From: Blattamonas nauphoetae
Taxonomy: Eukaryota; Preaxostyla; Oxymonadida
DNA length: 64,000 nucleotides
Reading direction: 5' to 3'
NCBI GenBank assembly: GCA_033064195.1
Contig: JARBJD010000007.1
Coordinates: 310,001 to 374,000, forward strand
How positions within the stretch are numbered: the stretch's first letter is position 1; each line of letters begins with the position of its first letter. Below the pieces are notes generated by a model. It searched no databases. It had not been told where the DNA came from and saw only the letters and a list, made by a program, of their open reading frames with translations. The position numbers and the translations under genes are program-made. Positions 48,392 through 60,540 of the stretch are shown here, one piece after another.

Positions 48392-50179
48392 ATGACTCTT
48401 TCAAGTCGGCCTGTCCGTGACTTTTACCGATTTTCTTCCACGGAAAATGACGAGATTGCCGATTCTAGCCAAGATATTGAACGACAACCAATATCTCTCC
48501 GACCTCTTCGAAGACAACATCTATCTGAACCAGTCCAGCATACTGGAACCAAGACTGAATGGGAACCCAGATTTAACGAACTACAAGTGAGAATTTCTTG
48601 TTTTTTCTTTCTTCGATCTCCAGAAGAAATACAATGATGTCAGTACATATCAGCTCATTCAAAACTTACGAGCGACATCATTTGATGTTGTTCGTGAATC
48701 TCTCTCTGTTCTTCGCCTCCGCTGTGGGAAAGGTATCAGATCTTTTTTTTCTTCTCTCCAAGACAAGAACGAGAACGAAGATAGAGATGTACTCATTGGT
48801 CAAAATGGTGTTGATGTCTTAATTCAGGTCATTCGCACATATCCTGACACATCACTCGTGGTATTTTCTCTGATTCCTCACATTTTATCTAGAATGATGC
48901 TCTTTGTGTCCTTACAAATATTTCAGCATTGGATACTTCTTACACCTTGACCGTTGCACACAGTGGCTTCCTTGATCTCTTTCCTTCGTTTCTCGCCTCC
49001 CCGTCACCGGATATTGTCAATCAAGTTTGTTCGTCTCATTCATCGACATGTTTAGGCTCTATGGACGCTTAGTCATATTGCAGCTGATTCCGCAAACCTT
49101 CGCGAGTTTATTCTTCTGAATAAGTCAATCGTACCTGCTTTGGAACCGTTGATCTCTCTCGACAACCCTCATCTCCCCTATGTCCTCTTCGTATTCTGTA
49201 ACATTACCATTCAACAACATCATAATCCGATATTTGATCGCGCATTTACTTTGATTCTGAATATCTCCTCTGCATTCACAAGCTCTAGTGTTCAAGCGAG
49301 ATTTGCGGTTCGAAGCTCAATGCGTGCCCGACCTTTTAAAGATGCATTGCGTGTTGTACAACAACTTAGCTCCAACAACCCATCCCGGATCACTGAAATT
49401 TGCCACTCTGAACTTCTTATAGCAATCTCAAACTTATTCAATCAGTCTTCACAAAAACCTATGGATTTTTGTGATTCAGCATCTTTTCTCCGCTCTCTAC
49501 TTCAATCTAATGCTGAATTTGACACTATTGCACTTGTATGTCAATTATTACTTTCATCTCGTTCGTTTAGTCACTCCATAATTCTCAAGCTATTTCTCGC
49601 CTAGTACATCTTCTCAAACTGTATATTATTCAGGCTACAACAAGTGCTGTTCAAGAATTGTTTTTCCATGCCATTTCCTGTTTCGTAACTCTTGCCACTC
49701 GAATCCCACCATTCTGTCAGTTCTTATTCACCTCTGAATTTGCAGATATACTTCCTCAAATAATTCAAATGTATTCACCCAAAGTGGTCCAGCCAATTAT
49801 ATCTCTTTTCACTCATTATGTTCTCCATGACACAGACGTAACGATCGACTTCGTTCAACTCACCTTAACACTCAATATTCCTCAGCTCTTGTATCTATGC
49901 ATCAAGAAGTTTATCATGTCAGATGAGGCAAGACTTATTCTCCAACTATTATTACGCTACTACAACTTTGCCATCACCCTCTCTCTACACCAAGAAAGCA
50001 CTGGGATCGTTCGTGAACGCTCATTGGAGGATGTATTTTATCAGCAAATTCGGGATTCAGACATCGAATCATTTCTTCTAGCAAATGAAGCATGTTTGAA
50101 AAGTCGTGCACCAGATGAATATGTGGATTTAATAGCATTCCTCAATGCTCAAAAGCAACGGCGAGATCATCGGTTCTAG
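48392..50179 (+). CDS. ARM-repeat protein, divergent importin-alpha-like
   Basis: Multi-exon. The start MTLSSRPVRDFYRF is followed by a basic stretch (RPLRRQHL) that could be an importin-beta-binding motif. ARM helices then continue through introns near 48590-48630, 48735-48755, 48860-48890 and 49030-49060. The phrase ALWTLSHIAADSANLREFIL corresponds to the importin-alpha A-W-A-L-x-N-I-A signature, with His for the usual Asn. Further repeats (EPLISLDNPHLPYVLFVF, QPIISLFTHYVLH) lead to a terminus ending QKQRRDHRF at 50179. A role as nuclear-import adaptor is plausible, but the missing Asn/Trp ladder makes cargo binding uncertain. Exon borders are approximate. Confidence 0.55.
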
Positions 50180-50279
50180 TCTGTATAATCTTTCCGCACG
50201 TTGTATTTTGTTGACTCTTGGTAGTTGTTTTGAAATGCATGGACCGTTTGGTCATCATCATGTTTGTGATGGGTTCAAG

Positions 50280-53200
50280 ATGCGAAAACACTATCTGATA
50301 ATTCTTCTGTTTGTGGAAATTGTTGGGTTATGTCTCTTTGGGAAAGGGTTTCTTTCTGTAGGTTTTCAAGTACCAAAGGTCTCGACACCGCAATCTGATG
50401 ACAAGAATCCACTCTCAGCTTCGTTCACAACACATTCATTCGACAGAACAATAATCCTGATTGTTGATGCTCTCAGATTTGATTCACTTAATCCTTTTGT
50501 TGAGGTCCCGATTGAAGATTCTCCCCCCAATTGTCGGTCGAATACCAATCGTGAGACAGGTATTACAACAAAAGCCAACTCAGTCGATTGTATACAAATT
50601 CATTTCAGATCCGCCGACTGTTACCACCCAACGGTTGAAGGGAATGACCATTGGAAACATACCAAAGTTCATAGATATTGGGAATTCATTCACTAGCGAC
50701 GCAATTTCAGACGATAATTTGATGCTCCAGCTCGCGTTCTCTCCATCATATCGCTATGAAGCCTCTCATGGCAACCATAATCGCACCCACCTTGCGATGG
50801 ACGGAAAATGTCCTGTTAAACAACGTCGTCTCATGCAAACCGGCGATGATACTTGGGACATTCTGTATCCCAACCACCAGGAAGATGATTCTGTCGACTA
50901 TATGTTTCATCAATGCTCTGTGTGGAATCGTACATCCATTACACCCTCTTTTAACGTGAAAGATCTCGAAGGAAATGATGCAAACGCCCTTTCTTTCATT
51001 CTCCCAGTTCTTCACTCGGCAACCAAAGTCATCAACTCAAATCTTCAAAACGGAACGAACGACGATGTTCCGTTCGATTTTCTAATTTCGCATATGCTTG
51101 GATTCGATCATCGAGCTCATCAATTCAGACTCGAACACGATATGGTGGGCGTGTCGCTCGAACAGACTGATGCAATAATTCGGATCATGATGGATTTTGT
51201 GGATAAGGAGAATGAGCTCAACATCAAACTAAATCTGAAAGATGCACAAGAAGGGAAATCAGCTCCTCCTCGAAAAGGAACACTCCTCGTTGTGTTTGGT
51301 GATCACGGAATGACAGAGGAAGGGACACACGGAGGATATGCTCGGGAGGAGACTGAAGCTGGCTTATTTATGTATTCTCCACGCCCCCTTCTCGGTTTCC
51401 AGACACCCAACAATCCCAGCGCCAGTTTTGATGTGCTCAAAGCAGATTGCACGGCGGAAGCGAAGACTGAGAAAAGAATCTGGCAATCACGCCTCGAAAA
51501 AGCTCGCATAATCAAAACACCGGATGCTCCACAAGCGTCCATTGAAGCCAACAGCTCATATATCACCCAAAAGCAGCATTGCAAAGGAAACAATGGGAAA
51601 GAATCAAACTCTCCACGTTTCCCAGTGATGCAGCAGATCAACTTTGTTCCAACAATTGCCACTCTGATGGGGGTCCCAATTCCGTTCTCTTCTCTCGGGA
51701 AGGTCCATTCAGAATGGAGCACTGTCCTCACCATGGAACAGGCTGTTGAAATAGCTCAAAACGGCCCAAACGGACAACATGAAGACGAAGAAGGAACGTT
51801 GTCAACACATTTCCCGAATCCTCAACCTGATCTTCACGACGAATACACATCACTGTTCAACTTTTCATCGAAATACATGTTCAAGCCGGAGCTCGCTGAT
51901 GATATGATTGACCTTGCGAAAGAACTCAAGATTGTGGATAGCACGAAAGAATACGATGTGAGCCGATCAAACACTCCACTTGCGTCACTCCCACTCGACC
52001 TCTCGTCTCTGGAGTCATCGTCATTTCCATCCGATACTCTCCTCCGCTCTCCATCACTCGTCGAGAAACTGAACAACAGAAAGCTCCCTGCGTCTCTTGT
52101 GAGTGAGGCTGACATCAACGGTTTTATCGACAAAATGAGTGATGAGGAAAAAATGAACCAAACAACCGTTTTGTTACTTCGAGTTTTGGAAGCCCAGCAT
52201 CAAAACCTTGTGCAATGGAGAGATTTCTTCTCATGCGTTGTGGAACTCGGAAATGGGTTCTCGGCAGCAGTGGCAAAAGGGCAGATTGTGAGCCAGTGCG
52301 AAGAAGCGATTGATGGTATCGACGAAATCATCACATCTCTTCTCTCTCACCCTTCCACGTCAGTCTCTCCACAGCATCTGCCTATGCTGACATCCACCCA
52401 GCTTCACGAACTTGCTCAGGTTGTTAATTCCACGAACACTTTTCTGCACGAAACTCAGCGTTTTGTTTATGCCAACTGGGAAACGACGGACCCAACACTG
52501 ATGTTGGAAGGACTGGGACTTATCATCAGCGCGACACTCTCGATTCTGGTGATTTTGATCTCCTTCTGCTCCAGCCAGACCGATCGTCCAGTGTCACGAC
52601 GCGTGAAGAGTACAATCGGCCTTGTTCTTTGTGCACTCACACTCTCGTTCATCGTGTTTGGGCTGGAGACGCTTTTCCATAGCCAAATGAGAGATGTGAT
52701 TCCTGCCAATTCGGTGATTCAAACGGTGTACCATCATCTCGGTGAGTCGCATACAGTGTTTGGACTGACACTGCTTCTCTTGTGTCTCTCATCTCTTCTC
52801 ATCAACAAACCATTTGACAACTTCATCTCAAAAGCTGCGGACTTTCTCCGAGGATCAATGACAAAGATCAACTGTACATCAATCATCCTCTTCTTGGTTT
52901 CTCTGTTCTTTGTGATCTCTCTGTTAACATCGTCATTCATCATCTGTGAACAATACATGCATTTCTTCTTTTCCATCGTCCTAACTGTTCTCGTGCTGGT
53001 CACATCGGTTTTCATCTTTTACACATCGCGAATGAAGTCTCGTCAAGAGGAGGTGCCGATAACAGTGTCACTTCGTTCACTGCTGCGTATGACATCAAAA
53101 CAGAAAGAGGCGACAACGACCGTTCCTCTCTCAAACGCTGTGCTCATCTTCTCGCTCATTCCTTCTGTCCTCACTCTTGTGTTTATCTCCCTCCAGCTCC

Positions 53201-54249
53201 ATCTCACTGGTTTTCATCCACACAATCCACCAGTTGTATACCCGTTCTCTGTTCTCATCTCTTCCACAATCCCTCGCTCTCTGATCTGGCGATTGATATT
53301 TGTCGTCCTGAACCTCGCAACAGTCACCATCGCCGTTGGTTTCGTCACATTTTTGTTCAACTCTTCCTTCTCCATCACGAACTCCACCGAAACTGAGTCA
53401 TCGGTTCTCACGATCACCACAAAACAGCGAAACAGAGTGGATACATTGCTGCATCGATTGTTCATCGTGTTTGTTGTGCTGATCGGCATTCATCGCTTTG
53501 TTGTGAAGGGCGAGCTGGTCATCCCACAATCACCCTTCTACTCATTTATCCCGCGCGTCATTTTTGCTGTTCTATTTATTGTGATCATTCTTCTACTTGT
53601 CGTCAAGCATGAACCATCATCGTTCTCGTCCCTCTATTCTCTCTTTGTCATTGTTCCTCTTCTCTTTGTCATGACCGAGGAACTGCAAGTGGGATTCTGT
53701 CTCGCTCTCCTCACTCTCGCAGCAACTCAGTCCATCACGTTCTTCCTCCATTCGTACATCGCTTCCCAAAAGCTGCCGACCACCCAAGTGACCATCTTGC
53801 ATACTCTCCTCTGGCTCTCGTCGATGCACTTGTCATTCTTCGCAACTGGTCACCACAACCATTTTGGGGCAATCGACCTCGCTTCTGGCTTCGTCTTTGA
53901 TTGGCATTTCGATCCCATCAACCACCCCGTCATCACCATCCTCTCTGCACTCACCTGCTTCCTCAATTTCTTCACCCATCTCGCCCTTTTTGTTCCGGTC
54001 TTTATTCCTCAACTCAGATGGATCAATCAGCACAACGCACGAAAAGCACAGCATTCATCATCAACTCCAACTGTGACATTCGCTGCCTTGCTCATGTCTC
54101 TTCATAACGTCCTTCTTCTCATCTTTTTGGTGACTAACTCATTACATCCATGGCTTTGGTCTGTTTATGCTCCTCAGCTGTGTGTGAAAGGAGTCAGCTG
54201 GATTGTTTTCAACGTTTTGATTGGATCGTTCATCCTCACATCTGGTTGA
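50280..54249 (+). CDS. PIGO: GPI ethanolamine phosphate transferase 3 (PIG-O), full-length copy
   Basis: ER membrane enzyme that adds ethanolamine phosphate to the third mannose of the GPI anchor. Start ATG 50280 (MRKHYLIILLFVEIVG; 50235 is the alternative) gives a signal-anchor helix. A lumenal alkaline-phosphatase-like domain follows: LIVDALRFD, DPPTVTTQRLKGMTIG, the His-rich GFDHRAHQ and VFGDHGMTEEGTHGG. A membrane half with about a dozen helices (52490-54240) ends the protein at about 1320 residues. The N-terminal frame is interrupted once: the frame holding VDALRFD shifts by one base to that holding VGRIPIVRQVLQQ around the C6 run at 50521-50526. No usable intron lies there, so this is either a sequence error or a real frameshift. 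The last 2.2 kb is duplicated twice downstream. Confidence 0.88.
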
Positions 54250-54447
54250 TTCTACATCATTTTTCTCTCATAAAAAGTGAGATGGTGTCATTATTCATCA
54301 TGCAGTCGGTTCATCATACCCTATCAGTCATACACAGGAAGATATTATCTGAAAACGTTGGAATAGTGACCAATCAACTCATAATTTGTCGGGAGAAAGG
54401 ATTGAGATGTGGAAGATCAAAGAACCCTTAACCTACAAAGCAAGAAA

Positions 54448-54938
54448 ATGGCAGATTCTCAAGCAGATAAAGGAATTCACTTGAATGTGAAAGTGCGCAG
54501 CGCAACAGGAGGTATGCTCCCTGAACTTTTCATTTTCCAACACGAATCCTATTCTCTTCATTTCTCCTCTCTTCTCGACTCATCTTTGCGCATTTTTTCT
54601 TGGACTACAGAGGAAGTCTACTTCAAAATCAAGAAAAACACAGCTCTAAAGAAACTTGATGGATGCATACTGCACACGAGAAAACCTGATTCCAGCATCA
54701 GTCCGATTTATGTATGTTTTGTTTTCATCCTTCAAATCGTTCGAATTTCTTTGGGAATAAATTTATCTCAGGTTTGACGGGAACAGATTGAAGCCAACAG
54801 ATACTCCCGAAAAGGTTTACCATATTTTCTATGCATTGTGATTCTTACTTGTCGATTTCCGAACTCTCAATTTTACAGCTGGATATGGAAGATGGAGACA
54901 TGATTGATGCCTCTGTTGAACAGACTGGTGGATTCTAA
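54448..54938 (+). CDS. SUMO: SUMO copy A (one-base insertion)
   Basis: Ubiquitin-like modifier attached to lysines through a C-terminal Gly-Gly. Exons 54448-54511, 54611-54711, 54772-54814 and 54879-54938. The conserved sequence has VKVRSATG-EEVYFKIKK, the DGNRLKPTDTPEK loop, LDMEDGDMIDASVEQ and the terminus TGGF, one residue after Gly-Gly. In this copy one extra T in the AAACTT at about 54654-54659 (others read AAACTG) breaks the frame in exon 2, so this copy is a pseudogene or carries a sequencing error. Its 5' neighbour is the full PIG-O gene; its 3' flank is the alpha side of the spacer. Confidence 0.85.
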
Positions 54939-55516
54939 ATCTTGCTTTCCATCCATTTCTCATCAATCTTTATTTGATTCAATGTTTCGATGTTCAAAGC
55001 CCATGAACGCGTTCTTTGTGTCCTTGAAATCTCACTTTAATGCCTCTTGTGCGCGATCAACAGTGTTTCACGGTCCATTGCATCATATCGTGTGCAATCC
55101 TACATCCGTCAAATTCCTGCAGATGAAATGAACTGTGAGATGTCTTCACTCGCTCTCACCAACTCATTCCAAATCGCAGCATCACTCACAATTGAGGTTG
55201 TGCTGTCATGACTTGATGTTCCTCTTTGTTGGAGGTCTGTTTCTCCATTACAATTGCCTCACTGTTCAATCCATTCTCAGAAACGCCACATCACAATATC
55301 ATCATCACAAATCAACCCACCTCCCATTGGATAAGAACATGTCAATCCATCTTCAAATCTCGTCTAATCGTTCCTCGCTTCTGGAATTCTCACACCCACA
55401 GTCTTCAAGAAATAGAGAAGGTGTCCTAGGTGTTCATTTTTGAAACGGCTGGAAGTGTCTTCTTTCAGAAAGTAGATTCAAATTAAGATTGATGAGAAAT
55501 GGATGGAAAGCAAGAT
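54939..55516 (+). repeat. 578-bp spacer between convergent SUMO genes A and B (orientation 1)
   Basis: Starts alpha side, ATTTGATTCAATGTTTCGAT, and ends beta side next to SUMO B. The same 578-bp element stands in the opposite orientation between SUMO C and D, and again in this orientation after SUMO E. Several frames of 65-100 codons are present; a protein-like stretch with SIASYRVQSYIRQ lies at about 55065-55200. No family was assigned; it may be a remnant of another gene's 3' end. This copy differs from the other two at a dozen or so positions. Confidence 0.8.
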
Positions 55517-56005
55517 TTAGAATCCACCAGTCTGTTCAACAGAGGCATCAATCATGTCTCCATCTTCCATATCCAGCTGTAAAATTGAGAGTTCGGAAAT
55601 CGACAAGTAAGAATCACAATGCATAGAAAATATGGTAAACCTTTTCGGGAGTATCTGTTGGCTTCAATCTGTTCCCGTCAAACCTGAGATAAATTTATTC
55701 CCAAAGAAATTCGAACGATTTGAAGGATGAAAACAAAACATACATAAATCGGACTGATGCTGGAATCAGGTTTTCTCGTGTGCAGTATGCATCCATCAGT
55801 TTCTTTAGAGCTGTGTTTTCTTGATTTTGAAGTAGACTTCCTCTGTAGTCCAAGAAAAAATGCGCAAAGATGAGTCGAGAAGAGAGGAGAAATGAAGAGA
55901 ATAGGATTCGTGTTGGAAAATGAAAAGTTCAGGGAGCATACCTCCTGTTGCGCTGCGCACTTTCACATTCAAGTGAATTCCTTTATCTGCTTGAGAATCT
56001 GCCAT
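55517..56005 (-). CDS. SUMO: SUMO copy B
   Basis: Minus-strand SUMO with the same four-exon structure as copy A and an intact frame (exon 2 reads AAACTGATGG), so 88 residues ending TGGF are expected. Its 5' flank is the 3' end of gene X (not PIG-O), and its 3' flank is the beta side of the spacer. Confidence 0.88.
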
Positions 56006-56144
56006 TTTCTTGCTTTGTAGGTTAAGGGTTCTTTTGATCTTCCACATCTCAATCCTTTCTCCCGACAAATTATGAGTTGATTGGTCACTATTCCAACGTT
56101 TTCAGATAATATCTTCCTGTGTATGACTGATAATGTGTGATGAA

Positions 56145-56380
56145 CTACTTGAACGGAACTATCAACGCATTTGAACACTCCTTCTTTTCTGCTCTGATTT
56201 CAAGTTCAACGGTAATACCAGATGCATCCCGCTGGAGGGTCACATTCGCAGGAACAACGGAAACAGGAGCATTGTGAATCATCAGCACACCAGACAGATT
56301 TGTTGCAAAACGCGAAGAGGTGACTGCGAGCTACAAAAAGGTTGGAGAATGAAAGAAAATACCTCATCTGCTCGTTGTAC
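56145..56380 (-). pseudogene. 3'-terminal fragment of unknown gene X (copy 1)
   Basis: Exon remnant 56380-56363, a 32-bp intron (56362-56331) and a last exon 56330-56145 ending in TAG. It encodes about 67 residues, including VQRADE joined to LAVTSSRFATNLSGVLMI and, at the end, SNALIVPFK. The beta-strand-like pattern may be the tail of an immunoglobulin-like or adaptin-type domain; the family is not recognised. The fragment is cut exactly where a truncated PIG-O begins in the opposite direction. Confidence 0.6.
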
Positions 56381-58580
56381 CTCCATCACTCGTCGAGAAG
56401 CTAGACAACAGAAAGCTCCCTGCGTCTCTTGTGAGTGAGGCTGACATCAACGGTTTTATCGACAAAATGAGTGATGAGGAAAAATGAACCAAACAACCGT
56501 TTTGTTACTTCGAGTTTTGGAAGCCCAGCATCAAAACCTTGTGCAATGGAGAGATTTCTTCTCATGCGTTGTGGAACTCGGAAATGGGTTCTCGGCAGCA
56601 GTGGCAAAAGGGCAGATTGTGAGCCAGTGCGAAGAAGCGATTGATGGTATCGACGAAATCATCACATCTCTTCTCTCTCACCCTTCCACGTCAGTCTCTC
56701 CACAGCATCTGCCTATGCTGACATCCACCCAGCTTCACGAACTTGCTCAGGTTGTTAATTCCACGAACACTTTTCTGCACGAAACTCAGCGTTTTGTTTA
56801 TGCCAACTGGGAAACGACGGACCCAACACTGATGTTGGAAGGACTGGGACTTATCATCAGCGCGACACTCTCGATTCTGGTGATTTTGATCTCCTTCTGC
56901 TCCAGCCAGACCGATCGTCCAGTGTCACGACGCGTGAAGAGTACAATCGGCCTTGTTCTTTGTGCACTCACACTCTCGTTCATCGTGTTTGGGCTGGAGA
57001 CGCTTTTCCATAGCCAAATGAGAGATGTGATTCCTGCCAATTCGGTGATTCAAACGGTGTACCATCATCTCGGTGAGTCGCATACAGTGTTTGGACTGAC
57101 ACTGCTTCTCTTGTGTCTCTCATCTCTTCTCATCAACAAACCATTTGACAACTTCATCTCAAAAGCTGCGGACTTTCTCCGAGGATCAATGACAAAGATC
57201 AACTGTACATCAATCATCCTCTTCTTGGTTTCTCTGTTCTTTGTGATCTCTCTGTTAACATCGTCATTCATCATCTGTGAACAATACATGCATTTCTTCT
57301 TTTCCATCGTCCTAACTGTTCTCGTGCTGGTCACATCGGTTTTCATCTTTTACACATCGCGAATGAAGTCTCGTCAAGAGGAGGTGCCGATAACAGTGTC
57401 ACTTCGTTCACTGCTGCGTATGACATCAAAACAGAAAGAGGCGACAACGACCGTTCCTCTCTCAAACGCTGTGCTCATCTTCTCGCTCATTCCTTCTGTC
57501 CTCACTCTTGTGTTTATCTCCCTCCAGCTCCATCTCACTGGTTTTCATCCACACAATCCACCAGTTGTATACCCGTTCTCTGTTCTCATCTCTTCCACAA
57601 TCCCTCGCTCTCTGATCTGGCGATTGATATTTGTCGTCCTGAACCTCGCAACAGTCACCATCGCCGTTGGTTTCGTCACATTTTTGTTCAACTCTTCCTT
57701 CTCCATCACGAACTCCACCGAAACTGAGTCATCGGTTCTCACGATCACCACAAAACAGCGAAACAGAGTGGATACATTGCTGCATCGATTGTTCATCGTG
57801 TTTGTTGTGCTGATCGGCATTCATCGCTTTGTTGTGAAGGGCGAGCTGGTCATCCCACAATCACCCTTCTACTCATTTATCCCGCGCGTCATTTTTGCTG
57901 TTCTATTTATTGTGATCATTCTTCTACTTGTCGTCAAGCATGAACCATCATCGTTCTCGTCCCTCTATTCTCTCTTTGTCATTGTTCCTCTTCTCTTTGT
58001 CATGACCGAGGAACTGCAAGTGGGATTCTGTCTCGCTCTCCTCACTCTCGCAGCAACTCAGTCCATCACGTTCTTCCTCCATTCGTACATCGCTTCCCAA
58101 AAGCTGCCGACCACCCAAGTGACCATCTTGCATACTCTCCTCTGGCTCTCGTCGATGCACTTGTCATTCTTCGCAACTGGTCACCACAACCATTTTGGGG
58201 CAATCGACCTCGCTTCTGGCTTCGTCTTTGATTGGCATTTCGATCCCATCAACCACCCCGTCATCACCATCCTCTCTGCACTCACCTGCTTCCTCAATTT
58301 CTTCACCCATCTCGCCCTTTTTGTTCCGGTCTTTATTCCTCAACTCAGATGGATCAATCAGCACAACGCACGAAAAGCACAGCATTCATCATCAACTCCA
58401 ACTGTGACATTCGCTGCCTTGCTCATGTCTCTTCATAACGTCCTTCTTCTCATCTTTTTGGTGACTAACTCATTACATCCATGGCTTTGGTCTGTTTATG
58501 CTCCTCAGCTGTGTGTGAAAGGAGTCAGCTGGATTGTTTTCAACGTTTTGATTGGATCGTTCATCCTCACATCTGGTTGA
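56381..58580 (+). pseudogene. PIGO: truncated PIG-O copy (C-terminal membrane half), copy B
   Basis: Duplicate of 52049-54249, lacking the N-terminal catalytic domain and its start. Identity with the full gene looks near complete for 2.1 kb at DNA level. It shares AAGCTAGAC at its start with the inverted copy (full gene: AAACTGAAC). At 56480-56484 there are five A residues where the other two copies have six, shifting the frame before MNQTTVLLL. It cannot make PIG-O without the phosphatase-like domain. Confidence 0.85.
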
Positions 58581-58779
58581 TTCTACATCATTTTTCTCTC
58601 ATAAAAAGTGAGATGGTGTCATTATTCATCATGCAGTCGGTTCATCATACCCTATCAGTCATACACAGGAAGATATTATCTGAAAACGTTGGAATAGTGA
58701 CCAATCAACTCATAATTTGTCGGGAGAAAGGATTGAGATGTGGAAGATCAAAAGAACCCTTAACCTACAAAGCAAGAAA

Positions 58780-59270
58780 ATGGCAGATTCTCAAGCAGAT
58801 AAAGGAATTCACTTGAATGTGAAAGTGCGCAGCGCAACAGGAGGTATGCTCCCTGAACTTTTCATTTTCCAACACGAATCCTATTCTCTTCATTTCTCCT
58901 CTCTTCTCGACTCATCTTTGCGCATTTTTTTCTTGGACTACAGAGGAAGTCTACTTCAAAATCAAGAAAAACACAGCTCTAAAGAAACTGATGGATGCAT
59001 ACTGCACACGAGAAAACCTGATTCCAGCATCAGTCCGATTTATGTATGTTTTGTTTTCATCCTTCAAATCGTTCGAATTTCTTTGGGAATAAATTTATCT
59101 CAGGTTTGACGGGAACAGATTGAAGCCAACAGATACTCCCGAAAAGGTTTACCATATTTTCTATGCATTGTGATTCTTACTTGTCGATTTCCGAACTCTC
59201 AATTTTACAGCTGGATATGGAAGATGGAGACATGATTGATGCCTCTGTTGAACAGACTGGTGGATTCTAA
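58780..59270 (+). CDS. SUMO: SUMO copy C
   Basis: Plus-strand SUMO, four exons, intact frame. It follows the truncated PIG-O by 200 bp, as copy A follows the full PIG-O. Its 3' flank is the beta side of the spacer, so it combines the 5' context of copy A with the 3' context of copy B. Confidence 0.88.
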
Positions 59271-59848
59271 ATCTTGCTTTCCATCCATTTCTCATCAATC
59301 TTAATTTGAATCTACTTTCTGAAAGAAGACACTTCCAGCCGTTTCAAAAATGAACACCTAGGACACCTTCTCTATTTCTTGAAGACTGTGGGTGTGAGAA
59401 TTCCAGAAGCGAGGAACGATTAGACGAGATTTGGGGTTGGATTGACATGTTCTTATCCAATGGGAGGTGGGTTGATTTGTGATGATGATATTGTGATGTG
59501 GCGTTTCTGAGAATGGATTGAACAGTGAGACAATTGTAATAGGGAAACAGACCTCCATCAAAGAGGTACTTCAAGTCATGACAGTACAACCTCAATTGTA
59601 AGTGATGCTGCGATTTGGACCGAGTTGGTGAGAGCGAGTGAAGACATCTCACAGTTCATTTCATCTGCAGGAATTTGACGGATGTAGGATTGCACACGAT
59701 ATGATGCAATGGACCGTGAAACACTGTTGATCGCGCACAAGAGGCATTAAAGTGAGATTTCAAGGACACAAAGAACGCGTTCATGGGCTTTGAACATCGA
59801 AACATTGAATCAAATAAAGATTGATGAGAAATGGATGGAAAGCAAGAT
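59271..59848 (-). repeat. 578-bp spacer between SUMO genes C and D (inverted orientation)
   Basis: Reverse complement of the spacer at 54939-55516 and the same length. Its sequence variants match those of the spacer after SUMO E (for example CTCGGTCCAAATC on the matching strand, versus CTCATTCCAAATC in the first spacer). It is the centre of the large palindrome. Confidence 0.85.
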
Positions 59849-60341
59849 TTAGAATCCACCAGTCTGTTCAACAGAGGCATCAATCATGTCTCCATCTTCC
59901 ATATCCAGCTGTAAAATTGAGAGTTCGGAAATCGACAAGTAAGAATCACAATGCATAGAAAATATGGTAAACCTTTTCGGGAGTATCTGTTGGCTTCAAT
60001 CTGTTCCCGTCAAACCTGAGATAAATTTATTCCCAAAGAAATTCGAACGATTTGAAGGATGAAAACAAAACATACATAAATCGGACTGATGCTGGAATCA
60101 GGTTTTCTCGTGTGCAGTATGCATCCATCAGTTTCTTTAGAGCTGTGTTTTTCTTGATTTTGAAGTAGACTTCCTCTGTAGTCCAAGAAAAAAAAATGCG
60201 CAAAGATGAGTCGAGAAGAGAGGAGAAATGAAGAGAATAGGATTCGTGTTGGAAAATGAAAAGTTCAGGGAGCATACCTCCTGTTGCGCTGCGCACTTTC
60301 ACATTCAAGTGAATTCCTTTATCTGCTTGAGAATCTGCCAT
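59849..60341 (-). CDS. SUMO: SUMO copy D
   Basis: Minus-strand SUMO, four exons, intact frame. The T-run in the first intron is longer than in other copies (8 versus 6-7). The 5' neighbour is the inverted truncated PIG-O; the 3' flank is the alpha side of the spacer. Confidence 0.88.
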
Positions 60342-60540
60342 TTTCTTGCTTTGTAGGTTAAGGGTTCTTTTGATCTTCCACATCTCAATCCTTTCTCCCG
60401 ACAAATTATGAGTTGATTGGTCACTATTCCAACGTTTTCAGATAATATCTTCCTGTGTATGACTGATAGGGTATGATGAACCGACTGCATGATGAATAAT
60501 GACACCATCTCACTTTTTATGAGAGAAAAATGATGTAGAA

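Noticed and set aside
50506-50560. A 14-bp or 55-bp intron in PIG-O at the frame change
   Set aside because: Fourteen bases is too short for splicing, and the 55-bp option would remove residues that match the conserved region following the catalytic site.
55135-55443. Open frames of 65-100 codons in the SUMO spacer
   Set aside because: Three overlapping frames compete and substitutions between spacer copies do not favour any of them, so none is annotated as a gene.
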